Source of the DNA: Tellurirhabdus rosea | GTDB taxonomy: Bacteria; Bacteroidota; Bacteroidia; Cytophagales; Spirosomataceae | Assembly: GCF_026278345.1 (NCBI RefSeq) | Contig: NZ_CP111085.1 | Span: forward strand, 1,686,001 to 1,750,000 | Direction: 5' to 3' | DNA: 64,000 bases | Shown: positions 55,627 to 63,390 of the stretch, one piece after another | How positions within the stretch are numbered: the first letter of the stretch is position 1 | Layout: each line of letters begins with the position of its first letter | The notes under the pieces: generated by a model | What the model saw: the letters and a program-made list of their open reading frames with translations, nothing else | Told to the model about the DNA's origin: nothing | Database searches by the model: none | Translations under genes and position numbers: made by a program

Positions 55627-56339
55627 AGCTTTTTCCCTACGACCAGATACGTACACGCGTCCTTGTCCCGCGTTTCCTGCGAGGTGGTTTTGTCAAACAG
55701 CGCGATCAGCGCCTGCATCAGCAGCGTGAACGGCGGCCAGGCCCATTTCGGAATCTTGAACAGGAACCCGTCCTGAAACAGTTGCAGGCCCATCGCCGAG
55801 CGGCCGATGATGCCCCGGAACGCCACAACCTGAAAGCCGTTGCGGGCCACGATTTTCTGCAAACCGGCGGAAGTCCAGCGCCAGTAGTCCGTCGGGTCGG
55901 GGTGGTACATCCAGTAACCGTGGGTGGTCAGCAGCAGCGTCCCGCCGGGTTTGAGGATGCGGCAGGCTTCGCGCAGGTAGCCCTCGGGGTCTTCCACGTG
56001 TTCGAGCACCTGGGTCGAGAGCACCACGTCCACCTGTTCGTCGGGCATCTGGATGCGGCTGTCGGACCCGATGTGCACGTCGGCATGGGGATTCCAGTCC
56101 AGGTCGATGCCCAGGTATTTTACGTTCCCGGAAGAAAAAAGCGAGACGTACGGCTTGGTGCCGCAGCCGAAATCGGCGAGCGTAATGCGGCCCAGCGGGT
56201 CCACAAACCCGGTTTTGGCGTACTGCACCAGTTCGCGCAGCTTCCTGAGGTAGTAGCGGCGCGGATTCGACCAGCCGGGTTTGAGGCGGTAATGCTCCTC
56301 CGGATTGTCGGGCAGGGCTTCGGCGCGAAGAGTAGTCAT
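55623..56339 (-). CDS. Class I SAM-dependent methyltransferase
   Basis: A 238-residue methyltransferase with motif I TLADFGCGTKPYVSLF, then YLGIDLDWNPHADVHIGSD, VDVVLSTQVLEHVEDPEGYL and LKPGGTLLLTTHGYWMYHP. The C-terminal helix region (WAWPPFTLLMQALIALF) is hydrophobic and may touch the membrane. It overlaps the next gene by 4 nt. It lies 49 nt after wecB, a gap filled by a word-repeat hairpin. Confidence 0.86.
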   Translation of the reverse strand: MTTLRAEALPDNPEEHYRLKPGWSNPRRYYLRKLRELVQYAKTGFVDPLGRITLADFGCGTKPYVSLFSSGNVKYLGIDLDWNPHADVHIGSDSRIQMPDEQVDVVLSTQVLEHVEDPEGYLREACRILKPGGTLLLTTHGYWMYHPDPTDYWRWTSAGLQKIVARNGFQVVAFRGIIGRSAMGLQLFQDGFLFKIPKWAWPPFTLLMQALIALFDKTTSQETRDKDACTYLVVGKKL

Positions 56340-56423
56340 AGTTATGAGTTAAGAGTTATGAATTATGAGTTAGGGTGGCAGGGCGAAGCTAACTTTTAAC
56401 TCTTAACTCATAACTCTTAACTA
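56339..56423. repeat. Intergenic inverted repeat with GAGTTATGA-word arms (wecB tail)
   Basis: The left arm 56339-56373 and right arm 56389-56423 use the same GTTATGA/GTTAAGA words as the element at 51878-51954, with GGGCGAAGC in the loop. The right arm encodes the last residues of wecB (SYELRVKS). Confidence 0.8.
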
Positions 56424-57501
56424 TAATTTCGGCAATTCGCCCGGCGGCCCCTCCGTCCCAGAGCGGGGGGATGGCGCCTTTTTTGGCTTTGCCTTCCAGA
56501 ATTTCGACCACTTTGTCGTGGACCGTCTGCGGGTCCAGGTCGGCCAGCAGCTGGTTGGTGCCCACATCGACCGTCACGGGGCGCTCGGTGCTGTCGCGGA
56601 AGGTCAGGCAGGGCACTTCTAAAAACGTCGTTTCCTCCTGAATACCGCCCGAATCGGTGACGATGATCGCCGCGTGTTCCATCAAGTTCAGGAACTCCAA
56701 ATAGCCCTGCGGTTCCATCAGGCGCAGGTTGGCCACGGCCTGTAGCCGGTCGAAAAGCCCGAAGCGTTTCAGGTTGGCCTCGGTGCGGGGGTGAATGGGG
56801 AACAGCACCGTTTTGTACCGGGCCGTGTCTTCCACGATCTGCACAATGCTCCGCAGGCCCTCTTCCGCATCGACGTTGGCGGGACGGTGCATCGTCATCA
56901 GCACGTAGCCCTGAGGCTCCAGACCCAGTTTGCCGACGGTGTCGAGCTCGGCGGCTTTCCGGCGGTAATGTACCAGCGAGTCGATCATAACATTCCCGAC
57001 AAAATGCACCCGTTCGTCCGGAACGCCTTCGCGTTTCAGGTTGTCGAGTCCGGCCTGCTCCGTCACAAAAAGGTGGCTGGAGATGCTGTCGGTCAGGATG
57101 CGGTTGAGTTCTTCCGGCATCCGGCGGTCGCCGCTTCGCAGCCCGGCTTCAACATGGACCACGGGAATGTGCATTTTGACCGCTACCAGGGCGCAGGCAA
57201 TGGTCGAGGTCACGTCGCCGACGACCAGCACCACATCCGGCTGCTCGGCTTCCATCACCTTCTCGAATTCGAGCATGATGCGCGCGGTCTGCTGCGTGTG
57301 GGAGCCGCCTCCGATGCCCAGAAAGTAGTGCGGCTGCGGCAGTTCGAGCTGGTTGAAAAACACGTCGGACATTTTGGCGTCGTAGTGCTGCCCGGTATGC
57401 ACGATTTTGGACTCAATCTGCGGGTACTGCTGGAAAGCGCGGTGCAGAGGCGCCACCTTCATAAAATTGGGACGGGCACCGACGATGTTGAGAATTTTCA
57501 T
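56389..57501 (-). CDS. wecB: UDP-N-acetylglucosamine 2-epimerase (non-hydrolysing)
   Basis: Interconverts UDP-GlcNAc and UDP-ManNAc for surface glycans. Motifs: NIVGARPNFMKVAPLHRAF, VHTGQHYDAKMSDVFF, VVGDVTSTIACALVA, VHVEAGLRSGDRRMPEE, and TDSGGIQEETTFLEVPCL followed by RDSTERPVTVDVGTN. The body ends near LWDGGAAGRIAEII; the final VKSYELRVKS is encoded by the following repeat and is probably an acquired tail. No UDP-ManNAc dehydrogenase (WecC) is in this window. Confidence 0.95.
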   Translation of the reverse strand: MKILNIVGARPNFMKVAPLHRAFQQYPQIESKIVHTGQHYDAKMSDVFFNQLELPQPHYFLGIGGGSHTQQTARIMLEFEKVMEAEQPDVVLVVGDVTSTIACALVAVKMHIPVVHVEAGLRSGDRRMPEELNRILTDSISSHLFVTEQAGLDNLKREGVPDERVHFVGNVMIDSLVHYRRKAAELDTVGKLGLEPQGYVLMTMHRPANVDAEEGLRSIVQIVEDTARYKTVLFPIHPRTEANLKRFGLFDRLQAVANLRLMEPQGYLEFLNLMEHAAIIVTDSGGIQEETTFLEVPCLTFRDSTERPVTVDVGTNQLLADLDPQTVHDKVVEILEGKAKKGAIPPLWDGGAAGRIAEIIVKSYELRVKS

Positions 57502-57914
57502 GGTTGTCGTTGTTCCGGTCAGCGGGTACCTGCAAAACGGTTAAAACCGTTGACATGTCCCGCGTTGTTCCGGTTTTTGCCCACGAATAAATTTGTGGGC
57601 TATTTTTTTACAAAAACGGGGCCTCACGAAATCCATTCTTGAGGCATATTTTTCGCCGTTGATGAGGTACGCACCGTTTTCGGTATCAACCTCAAAAAAC
57701 CGCGATTCGCGCGCCGGTTACGCGTCCAAACCGGCAAAACGTTGATTCCTGTGACGGTCATTTCCCCAGCCCACGAATTTATTCGTGGGACGACGAATCC
57801 GCCCACAAGGCAATGAATGAATTCGTGGGTCGATTCAATCATGAGTCCACGAATCCATTTTTGGGCCAACAAATTCATCCGCGGGTCAACGAATGAATTC
57901 ATGAGCCCACGAAT
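57502..57914. other. 413-nt non-coding gap with a CCCACGAATTCATTCGTGGG array
   Basis: No credible gene. Palindromic units of CCCACGAAT...ATTCGTGGG type occur at 57579-57600, 57770-57789, 57801-57831 (expanded), 57845-57866 (degenerate) and 57906-57925. The last one overlaps the stop of the neighbouring glycosyltransferase. A second hairpin type (GCCTCA...TGAGGC) lies at 57623-57648, and AACGGTT-AA-AACCGTT lies at 57536-57551. Confidence 0.7.
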
Positions 57915-59183
57915 TCATTCGTGGGTCAAAAAACGGCCATTCCCCGGCGCTTCAGCCGTTTTAACGGCATTCGGCCTCCCGACCGCAAACGCGAACGCCC
58001 GCACGTATTCCCGCAGGACGTTGTGGATATTCACGTCTTCCTGAATAATCTTCAGCGACCGTTCGCCGAAGGTCTTCAGCCTGGACTGGTCGCCCAGCAA
58101 CGTATCGACTTTTTTAGTCAGGCTGGCGGCGTTGCCGTTTTCGAAGTAAAATCCGTTGTAGTCTTCCCTCACCAGACGCTTTTCGGTCCCGTCGGCTACC
58201 GAGCAGACGACCGGCTTGCCGAAACACATGGCGTCGTTGATGGACAGGCCGCCCATACCCGCCAGCACGTAAATCGCCGAGGCGTGCAGGTGACGCCCGA
58301 GCGAAACCGAGTCGTAAACCCCGCCCACAAACCGCACCCGGTCGGCCACGCCCTGCTGCTGCGCGTACTGTTTCCAGGCTTCCTCTTCGGGCCCGTAGCC
58401 AACCACGACCAGTTCAATCTGCGGGTATTTGTCCTGAAGGTTCCTGACGGCGTCGATGATCAGGTCCACCCGCTTCCACTTCACCAGCCGCCCGACGTGA
58501 ATCAGCCGGTACGGATTGGGCGGCAGAATGGGCTCTTCGGTCCGGACCTGCTCGTAAGCGGCCAGCAGTTCGTCGGTATCCGGCGAATTGGACGTAATGA
58601 AGATTTTCTCCTGCGGAATGCCGTAGCTGCCGATGATCTGGCGGGCCTCGTCGGTGTAGTAGATGTGCGCGGCGGCCCGTTGCAGATAGATCTTGCGCAC
58701 GGCCGTCACGCCCAGAAACCAGAGGTAGCCCCGCAGCGTCATGTTCTGGTTCAGGCTGAAATCTTCGTTCAGGTTCTGACCGCCGTAGTAATATTCGTGG
58801 ACCTTTCCCCAGGTCGGGATGTTGAACGGAATATCGCGGTTGATAAGCTTGATGCCCGAATCCCGGAACCAGGTCCAGAACGACGGGCTCATGGCAAAGT
58901 GCAGGATATACGGCCAGTTGACAATCAGCACGTCGGGGCGCTCCGTTTCCAGCACTTCGCGGATACCGCGCAGGAACGGCTTGCCGTACCAGGTTTTGTA
59001 TTCTTCCAGTTCGTAGAGGCGGAACTTGCGGCTCGACGTATCCTCGTGAACCCCCGATCCGAGGCTCGCGCTCCGCTGCCCCGGCTTGATCAGGGCCACT
59101 TCCACGCCGTATTCCGTTACCAGCTTGTTCAGCACCAGTGTAAAATAGTGCGGCAAACCGGCCATCAGGAAGCAGACTCTCAT
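57915..59183 (-). CDS. Glycosyltransferase family 4 (GT-B)
   Basis: A 422-residue GT-B enzyme. The N-domain opens MRVCFLMAGLPHYFTLVLN and has DVLIVNWPYILHFA. The donor domain has LIHVGRLVKWKRVDLIIDAV, ELVVVGYGPEEEAW, RVRFVGGVYDSVSLGRHLHA, and the nucleotide-sugar motif GMGGLSINDAMCFGKPVVC. The last codons (THE-stop) lie in a CCCACGAATTC repeat. A -7 element is at 59214-59221. The sugar is unknown. Confidence 0.9.
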   Translation of the reverse strand: MRVCFLMAGLPHYFTLVLNKLVTEYGVEVALIKPGQRSASLGSGVHEDTSSRKFRLYELEEYKTWYGKPFLRGIREVLETERPDVLIVNWPYILHFAMSPSFWTWFRDSGIKLINRDIPFNIPTWGKVHEYYYGGQNLNEDFSLNQNMTLRGYLWFLGVTAVRKIYLQRAAAHIYYTDEARQIIGSYGIPQEKIFITSNSPDTDELLAAYEQVRTEEPILPPNPYRLIHVGRLVKWKRVDLIIDAVRNLQDKYPQIELVVVGYGPEEEAWKQYAQQQGVADRVRFVGGVYDSVSLGRHLHASAIYVLAGMGGLSINDAMCFGKPVVCSVADGTEKRLVREDYNGFYFENGNAASLTKKVDTLLGDQSRLKTFGERSLKIIQEDVNIHNVLREYVRAFAFAVGRPNAVKTAEAPGNGRFLTHE

Positions 59184-59213
59184 GCTGTGTCGTTACTCAG
59201 AATTTGAATTTTG

Positions 59214-59221
59214 CAAAGGTA
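59214..59221 (-). promoter_or_regulatory. Bacteroidota -7 element (TACCTTTG) for the glycosyltransferase at 57915-59183
   Basis: An exact TAnnTTTG match on the minus strand, 31 nt before the ATG. Confidence 0.5.
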
Positions 59222-59236
59222 CGAAATAAACCGGAC

Positions 59237-59305
59237 GCCCTTCGCGGTCGAAAAACAAATGCCAGATCTCCAAGATCTGGCATTTGTTTTTCGACCGCGA
59301 AGGGC
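59237..59305. terminator. Perfect 33-bp inverted repeat after a methyltransferase gene
   Basis: The arms 59237-59269 and 59273-59305 are exact complements with a 3-nt centre. The inner part is CAAATGCCAGATCT and its complement. It abuts the stop codon at 59306, so it can act as the terminator of that gene. Confidence 0.8.
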
Positions 59306-60166
59306 CTACAAATACGGGTTTTTGGGGAAATCGAGCAACTTGTACCCCTGCTTTTCCAGGTCAGCCAGCGTCGGCCCGGTCGGCTTCCGCTTGAACACGA
59401 TCACCGAAAGTGCCTCGGGCGGCACTACCGTCGTGGCCGTCAGAAAATCCCGGAAGGCGATTTTCTTCTTCTGCGCCTCTATGGTCGCCTTCGCGCCGAC
59501 ATTGCCCGGATTGAATCCGCGGTAGGCCAGCATCGGCAGCCCCAGTGAACAGGCCATTTTCTCAAACTCCCGCACCGAAATCTTGTGCACATAATTGCCC
59601 ACCGGCTCAAACGAATACTGGTTTTTCCAGAGACGCCGCATCAGGCCAGTGTCGATTCGGTCCAGAATATTCCGCAGAAACAGCAGCAGTGGCATATGAA
59701 TCACCGGGTCCACCGGCTCCTGAATCACGACGGCCTCGCGGCAGACGCGCAGCATTTCGTAAAAGCCAATCGCCGGGCGCGGAAAATGGTGGTAAGCCTC
59801 CTTGCAAAAAACGTAATCGAACGAATTGTCGCCGAACGACAGCTTTTCCACATTTTCCACCGAAAAACGGTTAATAAGTCCCGCCTTCTGAATATTCCCC
59901 AGGATGGAATCGGTCAGGTCGCTGGCCATCGCCTCACAGCCCCGCCGCTGAAACCAGGCGGCATCGGCCCCGTAGAGGTCGCCCACGGTGAGCCAGGACG
60001 AACCGGGCCGGGCCAGCGCATCGGTCAGTTGCCAGAACTGGCGGTGGATAAAGTAACCGAGACTGCTTTCCTGAAACAGGGAAAAATCCGCGCCGCTGGC
60101 CTGTAGTTCGGCCGACACACGGTGAATGTGCTCTTCGTGGGCTTTATAACTCTGCTGGTTGATCAT
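59306..60166 (-). CDS. Class I SAM-dependent methyltransferase
   Basis: A 286-residue protein from the ATG at 60166; the frame open to 60262 runs through a perfect hairpin repeat. SAM-fold motifs: WLTVGDLYGADAAWFQRRG, AMASDLTDSILGNIQKAG, VENVEKLSFGDNSFDYVFC, YHHFPRPAIGFYEMLRVC and AVVIQEPVDPVIHMP. The first motif is less glycine-rich (VGDLYGADA) than canonical motif I. The C-terminal part has FKRKPTGPTLADLEKQGYKL. It is divergent from the FkbM gene. Confidence 0.8.
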   Translation of the reverse strand: MINQQSYKAHEEHIHRVSAELQASGADFSLFQESSLGYFIHRQFWQLTDALARPGSSWLTVGDLYGADAAWFQRRGCEAMASDLTDSILGNIQKAGLINRFSVENVEKLSFGDNSFDYVFCKEAYHHFPRPAIGFYEMLRVCREAVVIQEPVDPVIHMPLLLFLRNILDRIDTGLMRRLWKNQYSFEPVGNYVHKISVREFEKMACSLGLPMLAYRGFNPGNVGAKATIEAQKKKIAFRDFLTATTVVPPEALSVIVFKRKPTGPTLADLEKQGYKLLDFPKNPYL

Positions 60167-60220
60167 TCCGGATAACAAGAGGACCTGTAAATGTAAACGA
60201 TTTCCGGATTCGTGTCTTGC

Positions 60221-60279
60221 GAAAAGGGCCTCAACAAATGCCATATCTCCGAGATATGGCATTTGTTGAGGCCCTTTTC
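60221..60279. repeat. Perfect 29-bp inverted repeat in a divergent promoter region
   Basis: The arms 60221-60249 and 60251-60279 are exact complements around one base. The core CAAATGCCATATCTC matches the element at 59237-59305 except for one or two bases. It ends 2 nt before the -7 box of the FkbM gene. Confidence 0.8.
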
Positions 60280-60280
60280 A

Positions 60281-60288
60281 TACTTTTG
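60281..60288 (+). promoter_or_regulatory. Bacteroidota -7 element (TACTTTTG) for the FkbM gene
   Basis: An exact TAnnTTTG match that ends only 4 nt before the ATG at 60293, so the transcript may be leaderless. Confidence 0.45.
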
Positions 60289-60292
60289 CTCC

Positions 60293-61105
60293 ATGCTTCT
60301 TTTCCGTTTTCTGTTCAAAGACGCGTTCCGTTCGCTCATCACACCCGCCGGCCGCACCTTTTTGTGGCTGCTGCTGGCCTACGGCGGCCGAAAACGCTTC
60401 ACCCGCCAGTCGGTGCGCTTTGGCCGTCACCAGTTTGAGGTGCCCGACGCGCTGTCGTTCGTCTGGCAATACAAGGAGATTTACGCCGACGAGCTGTACT
60501 TTTTCCCCGCTCCCGGCCCCCGGCCCGTCATCCTCGACTGCGGAGCCAACATCGGCATGAGCGTGACCTATTTCCGGGAAAAATACCCGCAGGCCCGCAT
60601 CATCGCCTTTGAAGCCGACCCGGTGATTGGACAAATCCTGCGGCAGAATCTGGAAACGAACCGCGTCGCCGACGTGGAGATCGTCAACAAAGCCGTCTGG
60701 ACCGACGACCGCGGCGTGTCGTTCGGCAGCGAGGCGGCCGATTCGTCGTCTATTTTTTCGAAAGAAGCGAAAAACGTCATTCCTTCCGTGCGGCTCCGCG
60801 ATTACCTGCTCCGCGAACCGCAGATTGACCTGCTGAAAATAGACATTGAAGGAGCCGAAACGGCCGTGCTGGAAGACTGCCGCGATGCCCTCGGCAACGT
60901 CGAGCGCCTGTTCGTGGAGTTTCACTCGTACATCGGCCACCCGCAGACGCTGGCCGTGGTGATGCAGATTCTGGAAAGCGCCGGGTTTCGGTATTACCTC
61001 GATACGGCCCAGCACCGCCGCCGTCCGCCGTTTACCGATTTCCGCTATTCGGGCAACGACGTGATGGACCTGCAACTGAACATCCATGCCTGGCGCCTGC
61101 GATGA
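60293..61105 (+). CDS. FkbM-family methyltransferase
   Basis: A 270-residue SAM methyltransferase of the FkbM family. The hydrophobic, basic N-terminus (MLLFRFLFKDAFRSLITPAG) is followed by ILDCGANIGMSVTYFREKYP (motif I), RIIAFEADPVIGQILRQNL, VEIVNKAVWTDDRGVSF, and IDLLKIDIEGAETAVLEDC, the family hallmark. O-methylation of a sugar is the usual role. The ATG at 60293 is chosen because the upstream frame is the hairpin repeat. Its stop overlaps the next gene by 4 nt. Confidence 0.9.
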   Translation: MLLFRFLFKDAFRSLITPAGRTFLWLLLAYGGRKRFTRQSVRFGRHQFEVPDALSFVWQYKEIYADELYFFPAPGPRPVILDCGANIGMSVTYFREKYPQARIIAFEADPVIGQILRQNLETNRVADVEIVNKAVWTDDRGVSFGSEAADSSSIFSKEAKNVIPSVRLRDYLLREPQIDLLKIDIEGAETAVLEDCRDALGNVERLFVEFHSYIGHPQTLAVVMQILESAGFRYYLDTAQHRRRPPFTDFRYSGNDVMDLQLNIHAWRLR

Positions 61106-62349
61106 ACATCCTGCAAATCAGCACGTACCACGCCACGGGCGGCGCGGGCATCGCGGCCCGGCGACTCAACGAAGCCCTCAACCGGGCCGGCGAAGCCTCC
61201 CGGTTGCTGGTGCCGCAGACGGATTTCGACGAACCGCAGGTGACGGGACTGGCCGAATCGGTGTTTGGCAAAAAGCTGGCCCTCGCCCGTTTTGCCCTCG
61301 ACCGGCTAACGTTTCTACCCTACGAGCGGGACAAGCGGGACCGCTTTCAGTTTTCGCCCGCCCGCATTGGCACCGACATCAGCCGCCACCCGCTCGTCCG
61401 CGGGGCCGACGTGCTGCACCTGCACTGGACGCAGTTTGGTTTTCTGTCGATTGCGGGCCTGAAAAAGCTCTTTGGCCTCGGCAAACCCGTTGTCTGGACG
61501 CTGCACGACATGTGGGCGTTCACCGGCGGCTGCCACTACAGCCGGGGCTGCGACCACTACCGGACGCACTGCCGACAGTGCCCGTTTCTGCGCCATCCGG
61601 GCGAGCGGGATTTGTCGTACCGGATTTTTGAAGAAAAAACAAAGCTGTTTGCCGACGCCCCGCTGACGTTCGTGACGCCGAGCCAATGGTTGGCCGATCT
61701 GCTTCGGAGCAGTGCCCTGGCGGGCCATTTTCCCGTACAGGTCCTGCCCAACCCGATCGATACGACCCGTTTCCGGCCCGCTGCCGACCCGCTGGCCGTG
61801 CGCCAAACGCTGGGCCTGCCAGCGGACAAAAAGCTGCTCCTGTTTGGCAGCCTGAATACCGAAGACCCGCGCAAAGGCTTCCGCTACGTGCAGGCAGCTC
61901 TGGCAATGCTGAAAAAGGAGCTATCCGACACGGCACTGGTAGTTTTCGGAAAAACAAATCCGGACGCGCTGAGCCGACTGGCCCTGCCGGTTCATAATCT
62001 AGGCTCCATTGCTTCGGAGGAAAAAATGATCCGGGTGTACCAGGCGACGGACGCGCTGTTGATGCCGTCGCTGGAGGATAATTTCCCGAACACCATCATC
62101 GAATCGCTGGCCTGTGGTACGCCGGTGGTCGGCTTCCGGACGGGCGGCATTCCGGAGCAGATTCAGCACCGCGAAACGGGCTGGCTCGCCGAACCGCAAT
62201 CCGCCGCCGACCTGGCCCGGGGCCTCCGGTGGGTGCTGGACGAAGCCGATCGGCCCTCGATGCGGCAGCGGGCGGCGGCGTTTGTGGAGCAGGAAATCCG
62301 TTACGAGGTGGTCAGCCAGCAGTTTCGGAAGCTCTATAGCGGCCTGTAG
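61102..62349 (+). CDS. Glycosyltransferase family 4 (GT-B)
   Basis: A 415-residue GT-B enzyme starting MNILQISTYHATGGAGIAARRL. The N-domain has DVLHLHWTQFGFLSIAGL, VWTLHDMWAFTGGCHYSRGC and a Cys-rich insertion (CDHYRTHCRQC) common in this subfamily. The donor domain has LLFGSLNTEDPRKGF and MPSLEDNFPNTIIESLACGT. It starts within the stop of the FkbM gene, so the pair is co-translated. Its acceptor is unknown. Confidence 0.9.
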   Translation: MNILQISTYHATGGAGIAARRLNEALNRAGEASRLLVPQTDFDEPQVTGLAESVFGKKLALARFALDRLTFLPYERDKRDRFQFSPARIGTDISRHPLVRGADVLHLHWTQFGFLSIAGLKKLFGLGKPVVWTLHDMWAFTGGCHYSRGCDHYRTHCRQCPFLRHPGERDLSYRIFEEKTKLFADAPLTFVTPSQWLADLLRSSALAGHFPVQVLPNPIDTTRFRPAADPLAVRQTLGLPADKKLLLFGSLNTEDPRKGFRYVQAALAMLKKELSDTALVVFGKTNPDALSRLALPVHNLGSIASEEKMIRVYQATDALLMPSLEDNFPNTIIESLACGTPVVGFRTGGIPEQIQHRETGWLAEPQSAADLARGLRWVLDEADRPSMRQRAAAFVEQEIRYEVVSQQFRKLYSGL

Positions 62350-62423
62350 ACTAAAGCCTTAGGCACGTCAACGTTCTTTTTGGCGGTTCCCGGCTACCCG
62401 TTACGACCCGGCTTCACTTCTTC

Positions 62424-63158
62424 TCAGAATATCCGCAGGGCTCCCGAATGGCGGCACAGCACGGCGTAGGCATTGGGCTTTACTTTCCGGAAAAGAGGCA
62501 CTGCTTCCAGCACCGCTGACTTCAGCCGCCGCGACCAGTACGTTACCGGACTTGGGCTCGACCGCTTCAGCACTTCGGGGTCGTAAAAGGCGAAAAGTTC
62601 GTCCAGCACCTCGAAACCTTCCGTTTTGAGCAGAAACTTGAACAGCGCGGGGGTGAAGATATTGATGTGGCCGTACGCCAGAAAATGCTCGACTTTCTGA
62701 TCGACGAAGAGGCTGAAATCAATCGGGACTTCGAAAAACTGGAATTCGGAGACCCGGGCGATCTCCCGGAGCAGCAGGCGCGGGTGCTCCACATGCTCCA
62801 GAACGTGCGAGCAGGTTGCCAGCGGAAAGGCTTTGTCGCCGTGCGGAATGGTGTAGCCGTCGAACAGCCGGACGTCCTCCACCGATTTCAGGTTCCGGGC
62901 GCGGATGCCTTCAATTCCGCTTTCCGAAATTTCCAGCGACTGAATGGCCGGAAAAACCTGCATCCGGTCGAGCCACTGCAACACGGCCCCGTCGCCCGAA
63001 CCTACGTCCAGAACTTTGCCAAAAGCCCGTTTCTGACACAGCCGCGCGATGTTTTCGGCTTTCTGTTTCCCGCCCAGATCGCGCCAGCTTCGGTCCGATG
63101 ATGTATATTGCGCCGCGTATGCTTCCTGAACGGAGGATGAAATCACTGGCTTTGCCAT
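62424..63158 (-). CDS. Class I SAM-dependent methyltransferase
   Basis: A 244-residue methyltransferase from the ATG at 63158 (MAKPVISSSVQEAY). SAM-fold motifs: KVLDVGSGDGAVLQWLDRM, SLEISESGIEGIRAR, FPLATCSHVLEHVEHPRLLL, and SEFQFFEVPID. The start at 63185 adds nine residues without family support. It is convergent with the glycosyltransferase at 61102-62349 and divergent from the family-2 glycosyltransferase. Confidence 0.84.
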   Translation of the reverse strand: MAKPVISSSVQEAYAAQYTSSDRSWRDLGGKQKAENIARLCQKRAFGKVLDVGSGDGAVLQWLDRMQVFPAIQSLEISESGIEGIRARNLKSVEDVRLFDGYTIPHGDKAFPLATCSHVLEHVEHPRLLLREIARVSEFQFFEVPIDFSLFVDQKVEHFLAYGHINIFTPALFKFLLKTEGFEVLDELFAFYDPEVLKRSSPSPVTYWSRRLKSAVLEAVPLFRKVKPNAYAVLCRHSGALRIF

Positions 63159-63390
63159 CAAGAAAGTGTAATGTTTAGGGTTCAAAGTTAAGTGTTTAGG
63201 CAGTTTGTCCTTCTCCGCGGCTCACAACCTTCTCACTAAAACGATAGGCAGGCTTTCGAATAAAGAGAAACGAAAAACGACGCAAGGGGAATATATCAAA
63301 ACGGAATCCCGTCGCCGGTCCTTCGTGCTTCTGTCTGCTATATAAACCGTAAAACCTGAACTCTACCCTATAAACGGAACCTGTTTTTTA

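Noticed and set aside
57579-57925. CRISPR array
   Set aside because: The repeated units are short palindromes at irregular distances with no spacer regularity, and no cas gene is present.
60167-60262. N-terminal extension of the methyltransferase gene at 59306
   Set aside because: The extension is encoded by the perfect hairpin at 60221-60279 and appears in mirrored form in the other strand's frame, so it is repeat sequence.
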